A model generated the notes under the pieces. That model was not told the origin of the DNA. It saw nothing but the letters and a program-made list of their open reading frames with translations, and did not search any database. DNA of 64,000 bases from Alisma plantago-aquatica (lineage: Eukaryota > Streptophyta > Magnoliopsida > Alismatales > Alismataceae): contig OY856411.1 in NCBI GenBank assembly GCA_963693085.1, positions 1,353,694,050-1,353,758,049 on the forward strand, given 5' to 3'. The translations under genes and the position numbers were made by a program. Positions 25,101 through 37,901 of this stretch are shown one piece after another. The stretch's first letter is position 1, and every line of letters starts with the position of its first letter.

Positions 25101-27128
25101 GTCCATGAAGTATGGAATTGACTTCATATTGTGTACAAGGTACATGTAGGTATCACTCATATCGTTCATGGGGTATCACTCATCTCGTTCATGGGGTATC
25201 ACTCATATCCATATCGAGATACCCATCATCTTGGGTTTGACATATCGAGTTTCATATTATCAACTAGGGTTTCCACCCATATCAGGTTAGGGTATAATCC
25301 TAACACAATATTGTGTCGGAGGTGAATACTTGACCCTATATCATGCTCATAGTGTATCTATGTTTTACTCATATTTCCCATGAGGTATACACTCCTCACC
25401 ATATATTGTTTATGGTGTGTACATATCAACATGTTGGGTTACTTATCACCTAGGGTTTTGATATATCAGGTGGAGTATATGCTTGACTGCATGTCGTGCA
25501 TAGGATGTATACTTGACCTTATATCGTGCACAAGGTGTTTGCTTAACAACATATCATGCACATGGTGTTTCATTAACAACATATCATTCACAAGGTGTGC
25601 ACTTCATCCTCATAATGTGCAAGAGGTACTTACTTATCACCATATCATGCTAGTAGTGTATTCTCCTCACCATATCGGGTAGAGGGTCTTCAACCCAATA
25701 TCGGGCTAGGCTTTGATGATGTCATCATCATCAACCTTTAGATTCTTATTCTCACTGTTCTAGTTCATTGACAACAGTCCTAAGATGCTTTTGGAACTCA
25801 AAGGATCATTAATTTATCAAAGGAATTCGAAATTGAAAGTAGATCAACAAGTTCAACAATATTGAAGGTGAATAATAATATAGTTGGGTTCAAGTTATAT
25901 AACCTGACTTATGAAAAACTTCAAAGATCTAAGATCTAAAGCTTCACGTTACTAAGGTTGAAGATGAGACTCCTCCATATACAAGAAATCACCATAGTTA
26001 AGAACTTGGTGAAGAAGAAAAGAGAGGAATATCTATAACCCAAAAGCATGCTTCAACCAAGGTTGAACATGACCAAAGCCTTACCTTAAGCTTGGTTCTC
26101 AAGCTCCCCTTGATCCTTGAGATACAATGCATGATATTTAAGAGGGTATGCATGATATATCCAAGAAAGAGAGTTGTTGGGTTCGTAAACTTCCATTAGT
26201 AGGTGGAAGGAGAAGTATATATACTTGGGGTTCATGAAAGAGAATGTATAACACGTGTCTTCACCATATGCTACTAGGTGACACGTGGCCATGCATGGTT
26301 GACACATTTCCATGCATGTTCTTACATTTATATTGACATGTAAAAGTCTAGAGGATAATCTAGTGATGATATTTCTTCCATCATTTATCGTGTTGGATAA
26401 GATATCTCATCTTTATCTCACAAATAATGCAAACTGATACACTTTTTGTAAGGAGCATCTAACTCATCGAGGATTACCTCCCTGAGGTGATTAGGTCATC
26501 ATGGCCTTTGCTAAGAGTCCAAAAACTTATATGGGATCCCATTTATGGCTCCTTGGTCGATAGGCATTCCCATTTCAAGTCTACAACTCGATACAACTCA
26601 AGTAAGGGCTTCAAATTCAATCCTTTCTTAGTCTTTTCATCACCAAGAGTACCATTACTCAAAGATGGTTCAAACATGGTATCTCCTTTATCTCTCCTTT
26701 ACATGATACATAGAGGGAGTAGGGACACTATAGAGGTGGCAATTTGCATATCAATCCTACATTTTGGGTAAATTACAATTTGTACCAAAATTACACAAGG
26801 CACTAGCAATATTCAAACAAGCCCAATACTTGGAATTTAGGCTTTCCACAAGCCACCTCTTAGCATCATTCTTTCTCTTATGATATTAAAACACTTAGGA
26901 AACATTCAACATGTGACATATTGCAATGTAACACCTCACCTTGGGTAAATTGCACTTTACACTCAGACTATCATATAATGTACAGATAGTTTGCAATTAA
27001 GCTCACACTTGAAAATAAACTTTACAAAGAGTCTTAATTACTTTTCAAAAGATTAGAACAAGTTTTTAAATAACTTTCTTAAGAAAAACTTCTAGGGTTA
27101 AGACACAACCCATGTCAGGGATGTTATA
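22167..27128 (-). repeat. Giant LTR, right copy (5' LTR)
   Basis: 4,962-bp partner of 6,364-11,334, collinear throughout, with the same internal minisatellite (about 24.5-25.7 kb) and TATA-like palindrome (about 26,215). A short deletion near 25,970 and many substitutions distinguish it from the left copy. Confidence 0.92.
24500..25690. repeat. Degenerate ~30-bp minisatellite in right giant LTR
   Basis: Same array as at 8.69-9.90 kb. This copy keeps more CG-containing variants (CATATCGTG, ATATCGGG) where the left copy often has CATATCATG, which fits methylation-driven C-to-T decay. Confidence 0.75.
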
Positions 27129-29160
27129 ATGGCCATTGGAATTATGCACCAAGTTCCTCAAAATCAATAGAGAAGAGTACATTATACATGTGAATGAGCA
27201 CAATCGTTGCCTCCCACCACGACTGTGGCCCTTAAAGACCGCCTTTCCTGTGGCACTCCCCATGCCCGTGGTGAACTGAAGACAAAGACGACCTCCAATC
27301 TTCCTCGCCCGTGGCCTCCTCCTCCAACACGGCTGTGGTACCTCAACACGACCATGGTACCCCTTACCTAGCATGACCATGGCACCCCGCCATGGTCGTG
27401 GTCACCACATATGCTTATCATTTCCACTCCATTTCATGCCTCAGACGTTCCACACTCCCACATCTGTGCCATGCAACCCCCACCACGGCCATGGCACCTC
27501 AACACAACCGTGATGACCAACTAGCCCTACCCATTTTCTATACTACTTTTCCTATTCTACCCCTACTTACCCTTGTGCTTCCCCACTACCTATATATACA
27601 TAGGTGGTGGCTGGAGCACAAAAGTTACACTCCACCCAACTTCCATTACTCCTCCTCACCCTCTCTTGAGAATTCATTGCATTCCATTTGCATTAATGCT
27701 CTCCACCCACTATTTCCACCATAGAAATCTAGTTTTCTAGGTTTTCTACCATAACCCCCTCCATTTTTATGCCCATCAGCCATCTTGGAGGAAGGAGGAC
27801 GCCCCACAATAGCTAGGAGGTGAAGAAGGAGGATCTACTTCGAGCTCCATGGAGTCATATCCCCTTCTTCTCATTTCTTTTGCCTTTTTCTTTGATTTTG
27901 TCTAGCTAAACCCCTTGTGGTGGGTTGTTTGGGGTAAAAATGTGACTTTGATACCATGTTGGGGGAGAATAATTTGTAATGAACATAATTTCATTATATG
28001 ATGACTGCCTTTGCTTCTATCTCATTTCCCATTATCTTGCATATGATTTTTGCTCTTAAACTTAAATTGGTTGCTTTGTGATGTTTGATGACACTTAGCT
28101 TCTAGGAGGAATTGGAGTGTATGTAGCAATCTTAGGAATGGCTCCTAAGTACAATTAGTGGATCCCTATCTAGATCCCTTTATTCCTACATACATATCTC
28201 TCCTTCTACAAGTGAATGTGAGATCTAAGTGACTAGTGTAAGTGTGATTAGTGCAATTGCCTAGAGTTTTCTAAAGGCTAGATGGCTAGTAGCATGGGGT
28301 GAAACACCCTCATCTCTACTCTCATTCCTACCCTTGGCTCTCAATTACCCTAATACCACTTACCTTAGAGACCTAGACTTGACAAGTCCTACTAGAATTA
28401 CACCTAACCTTAGTTCTCTAACTAGTAGTATAAGGTACATTCTAATAGAACTTGCCTTGTTGTTTGGTTTGGTAATATTGTTTGAATTGTGATAATTGCA
28501 TGCCATGTTGACACCTCCCAACTAATATCAAATCACATTTCCAAACGGCCCACCTACCTAATCCACTGCTTGAAACCCATCTTAATCTTCTGGCTTGTTA
28601 ATGCTAGTGTAGCTTAATTGTCTTTGTTTCTTGTAGTTATTGCTTAGTCTTGCTAGATAGGGTTAATCTAGATCCTTGCTTGCTTTAGTGTTTAACTTGG
28701 TTCTTAGTTGATAATTACTTTGCTAGAGTCGAGTAGCTCATCTTTCTCTTGCTTAGTTGGTTGCTTCATCTAGCTTCCTAGATCCAACTTTCTTAGGATA
28801 ACCTAGTTTTTGGTAATCTAGTTTCATATTGCCTTTACTTTTTGTTGTGTAGCATAATCAAACCAAAATCCATTTTCAACCCTTCAACCCTAATCTCTGC
28901 TCTAAGAATGTAGCCAACACTAACTTATCTCTAGTGCCCCCTCTGTCCTTGAGGATCGACCCCTATATTTGCCTCTTATCTTTACTACAATAGTACCTCG
29001 TGTGCTTGTGAGTGACCTATTTAGTATTGTGATTGAGTCTTTTGAGGGCTTTTCATAAATATCAAAAGATCTGAAGTGTGTCCGATTTCGTGGGGCGCAT
29101 CTAGTTGAAACTAATCAGTTCGTGTGTGCACCTCTGGCTCAGACACACCAATATGCTAGT
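27129..29160. other. Right part of split host LTR-like sequence
   Basis: Begins with the target duplication ATGGC and continues the GC-rich CCACGGCCATGG-type motif field seen at 5.83-6.36 kb. A TATA-like CTATATATACATAGG at about 27,588-27,602 is followed by pyrimidine-rich leader-like DNA. Then come 1.5 kb of T-rich non-coding sequence and, near 28,950, GAGGATCGACCCCTATATTT, a style common near the ends of Athila/Tat-type Gypsy LTRs. I read it as an old LTR (possibly solo) into which the giant-LTR element jumped. No partner LTR is in the window. The open frame at 27,392-27,724 shows no domain. Confidence 0.45.
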
Positions 29161-29164
29161 AGAA

Positions 29165-31000
29165 TTAAACCATTAAATAACATATTTTTGAGAAAAGCCA
29201 AACGAAAAAGGTGGAAACAAAATATTAAGATTGAACATTTATTTTTAATGTTAAGCAAATGACCAAATTATATTTTATTAGGAGTGAACAACAGCTTTTT
29301 TCAAATAATGTAAGAAATCATAATATTGTCATAATGAGTGAAATAAGATATGAGTCATTCTTAATAAATATGCAACATGCCTATGTAGAAATTGACATGA
29401 TTCGGTTGTAAAACTCATGATTTGATCTTATAAGATTGAAGTGGTGGTAATTACATTTAACAATAGTTACCAAGGCTCTCGTGTAGGCCCATCCTAGGCA
29501 TGCCTATGCATGATAGGCTTTGGAGGAGGTGTCTAGGATATGGCACACAGGGCCCTAGCTGGCTAGGCGGGTGTCAAGGGTCTTTTAGGCTCAAATTAAG
29601 TCATTTTGGCACCAAATCATGTGTAATTTTGGCCAAACTAGTTGGTAAGCTCTTTTTAGGGCTATATATGTCATTAATCAGGTCATATGGATTTCTTTGC
29701 CTAAGACATTTATGATATAGGTCAATTGGATCTAATTTTTGTCACATTAAGTGTGAAACTTGGTAAATTTTAGATGGATTAAGCTTCAGAAAACAACACA
29801 ATAGATTTAGTAACACACACATAAGCATATCCAATCTAAATAAAAGAATTATAGACTGCAAGTTAATAGAATTTGTTGCCACTTAGATAGTGACGCCTAG
29901 ATGTTGAAGTGCCAAAATAACTATGCCTTTACAACAAGAAATTGATTTGCGGTACGTAATGTTGGAAATCACAAAAAATAGTTCTATTTCGATGTGTAGG
30001 TTGGGAATAATGAGCTTGATGCATAGTAATGTTGGCCATCCTTCTGAAGGTTCACCACGAGTGTATTTCTTGAGTGGCATGTTTAATAATAATAGCAAAA
30101 AGAAAGAGAAAAAGTATATAGTATGTGAACTCGAATATCCTTAGAAGATCTAAAGACTATAGAAGAAGGAGAACCACATGTTTTACTTGTTAAATTTATT
30201 AGGAATTCGATAGTAGGCCTTTAGTAAGAAGGTTAGGGTCACATTAAGTAGATGAAACAAGGTATAGTTGTACCTTTATTTATAAGATCAGCTGTATAAA
30301 ATCAAGAGAATGTATCCTACCAAAGTCATTTCATAAAATCAAGATCATAATAGCTTGTAATTTTTATGATTTATAAGCATAAATTCAATTGAACGGAAAA
30401 TTTTGGGTAACAATATGGATCCGTGGGGTTGTTTTTTCACTAATTTATCAATGGGGTGATCAAGAATTTTGTTATTTCTTAGGATGCTCAAGAATGGAAT
30501 ACTTATTACCTTTAGTTGTCCTAATAGAGAAAATGTAACAACCACTACTATTAGCACTCTCCATATAGCAATATACAAAACAACAAGAACCTCATAAAAT
30601 ATGGGATTGGCATGGTGACCGGTCATGTGGAATAGAGCCAGAATGTGCCAAGAGAACTTAAAACATGGCAATTAGTGATGGACCCTTTTTATCGGGACTG
30701 CTACATATCTCATTTTCCCTATTAACAGGAAAGAATAATACTACATGGACACTATTTTGAATCCAAATTTTAACTCAAGTCATTCTTCACTACAAAACAA
30801 AGAGTATATCAAATAAAATATGTTATCTTATTTAGATATCTTTCTTTCATAGTAGAAAATGGCTTGGGTTGCAAAACTTGTTGACATGGCAAATTTGGAA
30901 ACGCCTCGATTACTTCCATTTTCACGACATTCAAGTTCAAGCAATGGATTGACTGCATCTAGTCTACGACTGAGATGTAAAGGAGGTTCCTACCGAAAAC
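29165..31000. other. Intergenic or intronic AT-rich DNA
   Basis: No recognisable coding or transposon sequence. If the TBL gene continues on the minus strand, this is the start of its second intron. The open frame at 30,345-30,671 (minus) is hydrophobic at its N-terminus but does not match the expected TBL continuation. Confidence 0.4.
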
Positions 31001-31027
31001 GTTAAACGCAGGCAGGCAGCTACATAC

Positions 31028-31645
31028 CTCAGAAAGAAGGCAGATCAACGAGTCGAACTGATTTCTGGCAAGTGAGTCCCCAACAAACGCCATCGTCTTC
31101 CCGCGAACTCGGTCCAGAAACCGGCGAGGATCGAAGTGCGGGAGCTCGCAGTCGTGGGGCTTCCATCTCCAGTTGATGTAGTCCATGTCTTTACCGTACT
31201 TGGCGCAGTTTTTGGATTCCGGCATGGCTGAGCAGTTTGAGGTGTATGCCGGGCGGCTGCTCGGATCGCGCACCCATCTACCTATACTCAGGTCGCACGA
31301 TGCTTGACTTTGCTGGACGGTTATATCTGGCAACAATAACAGTTAATTAACAACGACGACCTGAAAAGGAAAGTAAACGCAAAGCACAAAAGAGATCTAG
31401 ATGCTCTGAGATATCTCAAGGAGAAAACCTTGGTGATCATCCGACCCATCGAACAGCACCAATGGCGATACTCTGAAGGGGTGAGGCGAGTACAGAGCAG
31501 TGAGTACGACGACGGAAATCAGACCCAGCACCCACAGTAACAACGAGCACGCCACCTTCTGTTTCATGAGGACCTTCCCTTGGTGATCATGGTGGAAGCT
31601 GTGATGGTGCCGCCGGAGAAGTTGTGGGGACATCAAGGCGGCCAT
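31028..31645 (-). CDS. TBL/xyloglucan O-acetyltransferase-type protein, first two exons
   Basis: Trichome-birefringence-like (TBL) proteins are Golgi membrane enzymes that O-acetylate cell-wall polysaccharides. Exon 1 (31,645-31,429) starts at an ATG in a good plant context (AACATGG). It encodes a basic cytosolic tail and one signal-anchor helix (VACSLLLWVLGLISVVVLTAL, about residues 31-50). Exon 2 (31,326-31,028) joins in frame through a split GAT codon and carries the PMR5N/TBL domain: CDLSIGRWV, KNCAKYG, INWRWKPHDCELPHFD, then FVGDSLARNQ, which contains the GDS catalytic Ser motif. Donor CAAG/GTTTTC, acceptor TTGCCAG/AT and donor GAG/GTATGT look intact. This gives 172 residues against about 400 in the family. 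The C-terminal half, with the DxxH motif, is not found anywhere downstream in the window. Either intron 2 is over 31 kb and filled with transposons, or the gene is truncated. Confidence 0.8.
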
Positions 31646-32288
31646 GTTGCCAGTCTACGAGTCAGCTCATGGAGATCCAGGGACAAATGAGCCGATCGGA
31701 CAAAAGAACGGAGGGGAAGGGAGGGAAATCCGAAGTCCGCATGCAGATGCAGTGCACATCCCAATGCCGAATCGCGTGATGCGTGCGTTTTCCACGCTTC
31801 GGTGCTTTTCTGCGCCGGTCATTAAGGAGTGAACGATTGGCGAAAGGCATGAGTCCTGTCTCCTTAAGCGAGTTGCCAAGTATTTAGACGATTAGAAAAA
31901 AAATAGGATTAAGAAGGCATCATGGAAGGTAACTCATCCATTGACTTTTATGACTCTATTAGTGGTAAGTCATTAACTCGGTTTCGCCGAGGAGGACGTG
32001 AGAATCAGCGTGATAACAACGTAAGAGATGGGGTAACGTGCGTGGGTGCCGTGACTAACCAGAACATAACTTCTTTCTTTATGGGCTAAGTGGGAGAGTC
32101 TAGGAAGCCTAGATAGCTCAAAGGTACAGCTGGACGCTATATTTTGATCTGCAACGTAACGAATTCTGCCAACCAACGACTTAGGAGGAGTATTCAAGGT
32201 CGGTGACGCCAAATCAGATCCAACACATAAACAATTTGGGTCAACTTTGACATCGTTGGAGGTATATCGCTGGAGGTAAAATTTGTTA
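31646..32288 (-). promoter_or_regulatory. 5' region of the TBL gene up to the MULE insertion
   Basis: The first 200 bp upstream of the ATG are GC-rich, like the exons and unlike the flanking DNA, so they are likely 5' UTR or proximal promoter. A weak TATA-like element (CTAAATACT on the minus strand, about 31,880) is possible. At 32,289 the Mutator-like element begins, only about 640 bp from the ATG. Overlapping open frames here show no protein pattern. Confidence 0.4.
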
Positions 32289-32716
32289 GGCCAAAAAATC
32301 AACATGGCATGTTTAACCATTTTAATTAACAAAATGGCATGTTCTGAATTTAATTCTCAAAATCGCATATTTGCATAGTAAGTTGGAGACGTATTGTTCT
32401 TTCTGAGGACAATACATCCGCTCGGGTGACGCATGCCCTATGTCAGAGTAATACGTCTCGCGTTAGAACGTATTGTCCAATTGTGGGACCAATACGTCCG
32501 GACTCAAGACGTACTGCCCTTCGAGAGAGCAAGGTGTCTCGATCCTGGACGTATTCACCCCACCACAGATAATATGACCAGGGAGGCTCCAGACGTTTTG
32601 TCTGTCGGTGGGGTCAATGCTTCCAGGACCGAGACTCCTTGCTCTCTCGTAGAGGAATATGTCTCGTGCGCAGACGTATTGGTCCCACAGCAGGGCAATA
32701 CATCCCAAAGCGACAC
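32289..32716 (+). repeat. MULE left terminal inverted repeat
   Basis: About 430 bp matching the inverted 62.34-62.67 kb region. After a 100-bp AT-rich outer part it becomes an array of alternating GACGTATTG and CAATACGTC motifs about every 20-40 bp (near 32,390, 32,409, 32,449, 32,467, 32,490, 32,508, 32,549, 32,593, 32,672, 32,696). The LARD-like element is inserted at its inner edge. Confidence 0.85.
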
Positions 32717-32721
32717 ATATT

Positions 32722-35700
32722 TGTGACGACCTGGTTTTCTCTCTATCCTCATGTGTGTCATGAACTTTAACCTTGCACAGGCTTCATGCTCTTGACTATA
32801 ATTTCATGACTAAATGTGCTTTGATGTATAATTGAACCATCTTGTGTGTACATGTGTCTTGTGGTGATACTCAATTTGTTTTTGACCTAAGTTTCAAAAC
32901 ACTTAACATGTTATCATATTATGAGCCAAATTTGAACCTAATAAATATCATCAAATTAATCTCTAATACATGTCATGTTAAAGAACTTCAAATTACCTCT
33001 CCAGCACACCTTGTTTTGCTCAAATCAGAGCTATGATGTGAAAGTAATGCCCTTTTGAAAACACTTAGTTTTAACCTTGTTTTTAGCTTTTTAATCGAAT
33101 TTTTGACCCAGATTGGGCCCAATTGGGTGCCCGGCCCACTACCCTCTTCCTTATACTCACAACGATCCGACTATTGTCTTTTTAGCCAAACACAAGGCAC
33201 CTAATTCCTGATCAGTGTTCTCAGCTGTTAGATCTTGCTCACACTGATTACGCCATCAATTGACGGTCCAAAAGCCATCCCTAACGTCTGTATAGTTTCT
33301 CAGCGCAAAGGTCGTCAGAGTCTACCTACTCCAAATTTTGGCACCTCTTTTTCACGCCATCTTCCCCCCAAATTGATGCTTCCTATTCCTATATAACTCT
33401 TGCCCCGATACTTTACACCCCTTTTGCTCTCTTTTTCGCAACCCTAACTCCCTCTTTGCTCCCTTCTCCTCCTTTGTTCACCTGGGCTGCGTCGGTAGGC
33501 CCTGCTTTGGGCTTTTTCAACTCAGCCTCCTCTCCACTGATCCAAGGTCATGTCCGACCTCGCGGGGTCCGCTTGGTCTTGGCTGGCCACCCCATGCCTC
33601 GTCGCAATCTCTTCTTGGGCTCCATCCAGGAACCTCAGGAGAGCATCGAATCCGACCACAGTGATGCTCGACTCCTCGCACGCATCCACAGAGTGAGTGG
33701 GGAAGACGAGAAAAGGTTGTGCTAGGGACCCCCCCCCCCAATCGTTGGATGGGTGAGCAACGACCAGATCACACCGGCTCAGTCACCGCAACCGCACCTG
33801 AGCCTTTAGGAGCGGGTGGCGGCGTCCCCCAATCGCTACAAGCAAAAAACTGGACAACAACATCAGCCCTTGATCCGCCCGAGCCAGGTCCATCGACAGC
33901 CCACATCAGCCGTGACATGATTTTTGGGTAAACCCTAAGTCATGTGCATATAGTTTTGATTTAAAACTTCAAAATATGACAACTCTTGTATCTTGTGGCC
34001 AAATAAGGCATATAATATATGATGTTTGATCTATTCAATGAGATTTATCCATTTGACGTGGTTCTGAGACTTAATTTCACTCACAATGCTTTTGTTCCTA
34101 CTAAATGCTATGCCTTGACACCCTTTTAAGGATCCTTGTGATCTTTTGTGCTTTCTTTGATGTTACTAATGACTTGTGGCCCAACATGCATGCAAATCAG
34201 TGGCTCTACATTGTGGTAATTGTGACCTAAATGTCTTGGGCCTAATTTATGCACCTTAATGTTCTTTTAACCTATCATGACTTGAGGTTTGTTCCTTTAT
34301 GTGCTTAAACAATACAACTTGATCAATTGTGAGACTTTTGTCCTTTGGTTGTTACTGTGAATGGTTAAAATTCTAAATCTATAGATCCTAAGATCTTTTG
34401 TGCCATGCTTAACTAGTACCTTATGCATACTTGCCTTAAATCTCTTATGTACCTTGATATGCCCTAATTTGAAGTGTTCAGAACTTATATAATTTGAATC
34501 CTTAATTTTTGTGCTAAAGTGAATTCTTAATGTGTAAAGCTCTATGTCCACTTCATAATCATTCCTTAAATGCCTAACTTCTTTAAAAGTTATGTAGCAC
34601 CCTAATATACTCTCTTGACTAAAATGTAGCACCTAGTATGACTTAAATGCACAAGTTGCTTGTTTGGATCTAACTTTGCTCAGAACATGCTCTTATGTTA
34701 CACATGTATCTTGAGACATCAAATTTTGCTTTATCATACTTTTACTCATAATGTGGATGGTTCACTTAGACCTAGGGCTAAATGTTGATCCTTGAACTAT
34801 GTTAGTTAATGACATGCATGATTGGAAGTTGGAACTATGATTGAATTATTTGAAACCTAGGACTAGGGGAACATCCACGTAACTCATATGATGCTTATCT
34901 ATCCAACCCTAGTGGTCTAAGACACTATGCTATATCCTTTCCTTGCGAGGTACCCATGGTTTGGATAATATCTAGGATCTTACTCAAGAATGCTTAATCT
35001 TGTACTCTACTCACAAGGTATGCTTACTCTTTGACCCTACTATGGTATTGGCTTGTTTGTATGTATGCTCGTATGAATGCTTGGCTAGTTAATTACTTGT
35101 TTGAGCTACTTGTTCCCTATGATTAATATGTTCGTTTTGCTTAAAATTTGTTGAACAAACCTTGAACATAATTAAACTTGTCCATTATACAAACCTAGTG
35201 TACTTTCCTGTATTCTCGGGGTAAGGGCACAAGGTTGGGCGTCTTACTTGAGATGTCAAGAATAGGCGGACCATGTCGATAAAAGGGTAGCTAATCTTGA
35301 GCACCCTTACGGACCCTTCCAATGGGAAGCTGGTCAATGGATATAAAATGTTATTGAGTATAATGGAAATACACCTAAAATATGCTTTGGATAAAAGAAT
35401 GTTGTTAGTTATTCTCGCCTTGTTTTATATTCTTTCTTATATGATGTTTCTATCCAAGCAAACTTTTACAATATTCTTAAACTGTTTACATGCTTTTTTC
35501 ATAGCGTACTTAATGCTTTAGCATTAATATATTTTGTTTATCGAATTTGTAGTTGCAAAATGAAGATATGTTGCACTCAAGACTCTAAGCTCTGAAATGT
35601 AATGCAAATGGGTATGCTTGAATCTAGAAATGGGTACATATCTCTTATATCCATATTTAATATCTTGTTGTCTTGTCATGCCTTTTCCATATATATTGTT

Positions 35701-35804
35701 TGTGTGAAACTATGTGCCATTCTATGGACGGGTGCCCAAAACATACTGCCACTGACTCTGTAGTCAGTGGGGGTAGGATGAGGGTAACAAACGGTTCCGT
35801 GATA
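32722..35804 (+). repeat. LARD-like element 5' LTR
   Basis: 3,083-bp LTR. A TATA-like CCTATATAACTC at 33,388-33,399 is conserved in the other LTR (38,540-38,551) and is followed by pyrimidine-rich leader-like DNA. A GC-rich block at 33.45-33.93 kb gives spurious open frames on both strands. The 3' end is marked by GGGTAACAAACGGTTCCGTG. Confidence 0.92.
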
Positions 35805-37901
35805 AATGGTATCAGAACTATACACATAGGCCTCTATATATGTTTAAGGCATAGCACATCTTAAGAACCCTGAAAGGACTAAAATCCTTTCCCTAAGTTT
35901 AGTGAGTCTTCTGACATATCAACTTTTCTTTAAGCACCACCTAAGCCACCCAAGTAGATGATAATTAGGTAGTTTCTCATCTTTTAATGTGATTCTTCTC
36001 TCATGACCATTAATCACATGGTTTCTCGATTTTGGGTAGCTTATGCATGGGAAAAATAAAATTCACTTAAAATGATGAAAGATGATTTATATGTAATGCC
36101 ATGATATGATCTTAAATTGAAATCCCTATTTGGTATAGAAACTACTCTTAGAAATGGGGAACACATGTCTAAAGTTATGAAAACTCAAGATTAGATATAA
36201 GTGCTTCCTATGTTTGAGGCAAATTCTTGATATGGTGAAATAAGGTGGGACTCATGTTTTACACCTCATGTTTGATGAGGTCCCTATTGACTATACCTAT
36301 GTCACCCCTATTTTGATTAAACCTCAAACATAGTTTAGTAAACGTTTTCCCTATTTGATATGTACCATGACCATGCCATGAAATGACCATGTCTCATAGA
36401 CCCTAGATCATGATGTGAAGACTTATTACAAGAGGAAAATCCCTTATTGACTATTATTCCTCTTTATAGACTCAATTTTGAATGATATTATGGACCCAGA
36501 TCTGAATCTTGCACTTCTATGCTCAAAACTCTTGATTTCTCAATTTGACTTCTCAATTTCAAAAATCTACCCTTACCTTGATCTTGAAAGGAAAGGAATT
36601 CCATTATGACCTTGATATTGCAAAATCTTGAAATATGGTTGCCCTAATAATGACCTTGATGCTTGACTCGTGCATTGACATTGACTTGTGGTGTCATGTG
36701 ATGCTACTTGATACTTGCCCTCTTTGGATACGCTTGATGACTCATGACTAGTTTGTACATATGTGATAGATTAGGGTGGTAGTTGACTTATGAATCCCCT
36801 GATCTAGGTCACATCCCTATTTATGACCACCTCTAAATTTTCATCTTATTGATTATTTAGAGTTTGAGAAGGTAACCCCTTCCACTCGATTGTGATTTCT
36901 TGACCTAAGTCCCTTATAAGTCAAGTATACGACGATATTGATACTCAAACTTTAATTTCGATTTTGACGATGATCTTTAAATGTGATGACGTTGACTATA
37001 GTTAGTGGTTAGGTTCCTAGAAAGACCTAGGTATATATCATCCATCCACCTTGAAGTACCATGATAATGGATTCAAAATTGATATCTTGAAAAGTTTCTT
37101 GTACCTCAAATATTGCTTGAAATGTTTCTTGATTGTCGCTTGATTGTTGTATACGGATGAATGATCACTCCTAAGGTTTAAATAGGAACCTAGACCCTAG
37201 CTTTGACCTCTTTAGACCTATAAATTGGATTCCCAAACATGACTCTCGACATTGCATATTGAAATCTTGACTCATGATTAATGATCTTGATGTTGACTGT
37301 GACTTGATTCCTATGATCACCCTATTTGGACCTTGAGAGCAACCTCGATATATGAATAATGATTTTCATATTCCCAAACTTCAAAATTTTGAAATGATGA
37401 TTCTTATGACTTGCTCGATTTATGACTTAGGGATGAGCTCCACGTGGACTAGGGTGGGACCTTCCATTGAATTTGGGCACGAAATCACGACGTTGAAACA
37501 TGAAGGTGGTCTTGAATTGTGAAAATATGAAATCCCAATCATGGACCCCACCTAGGCCAATATAGAATATAGAATCCTAAATTTTTGGGAATGAAAATCA
37601 GGCCTTACTCTTGAAATATATTTGATTGACCAAGTATGTGATCTCTCCAAATTGGTGATCTTTGTGACAATCTTTACGAATATAGGACTCATGTGATGAT
37701 CTTCCCTAATTTAATGATCCATGTGACTATGTGTTGACCGTGACACTTTATTGCTTAATTTTAGAATGGCATGGATGTTGTAACTAGTGATTATACCTTA
37801 TGAGAATACTAGGACGATCTTTATGTTGAAGGGAAAAACTCAATCTCAATTGATGACTTGGTTCAACTTTGGGGACAAAATTTCTTTTAAGGTGGGGAGG
37901 A
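35805..37901 (+). other. Non-coding interior of LARD-like element
   Basis: 2,097 bp between the LTRs. Primer site at 35,807-35,818, purine tract at 37,889-37,901. The body is strikingly rich in short CTTGA, TTGAC and TGACC words throughout (36.2-37.8 kb), suggesting an ancient short-period repeat. Stops occur in all frames, and no gag or pol motif apart from the terminal LVQLWGQNFF trace. Confidence 0.7.

Larger units (their letters stand above)
6364..27128 (-). mobile_element. Giant-LTR non-autonomous retrotransposon (LARD/TR-GAG-like)
   Basis: Complete LTR retrotransposon on the minus strand. Two direct LTRs of 4,971 bp (6,364-11,334) and 4,962 bp (22,167-27,128) both read TGTGAYGACC at the left and end GGATGTTAYA at the right. 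The 5-bp target duplication ATGGC is perfect at 6,359-6,363 and 27,129-27,133. A primer-binding site complementary to initiator tRNA-Met lies next to the right LTR and a purine-rich tract next to the left LTR, which fixes the orientation. Without the CACTA insertion the interior is only about 2.86 kb. It contains degraded gag with zinc knuckles and no recognisable protease, RT or integrase. The gag type and the terminal TGTAACATCCC style suggest a Ty3/Gypsy-derived element mobilised in trans. The size class matches large retrotransposon derivatives (LARDs). Confidence 0.9.

Noticed and set aside
30345..30671. Candidate third exon of the TBL gene
   Set aside because: The translated sequence has none of the expected motifs (WHF, GHWFF, DxxH) and no acceptor in the right phase was convincing.
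32433..32761. Overlapping open frames on both strands (also 62,171-62,535)
   Set aside because: They lie in the MULE terminal inverted repeats and are produced by the motif array; no protein similarity is visible.
33456..33931. Open frames in the GC-rich part of the LARD-like LTR (also 38,767-39,079)
   Set aside because: Counterparts in the two LTRs are frameshifted and there is no domain; LTR leader sequence is more likely.
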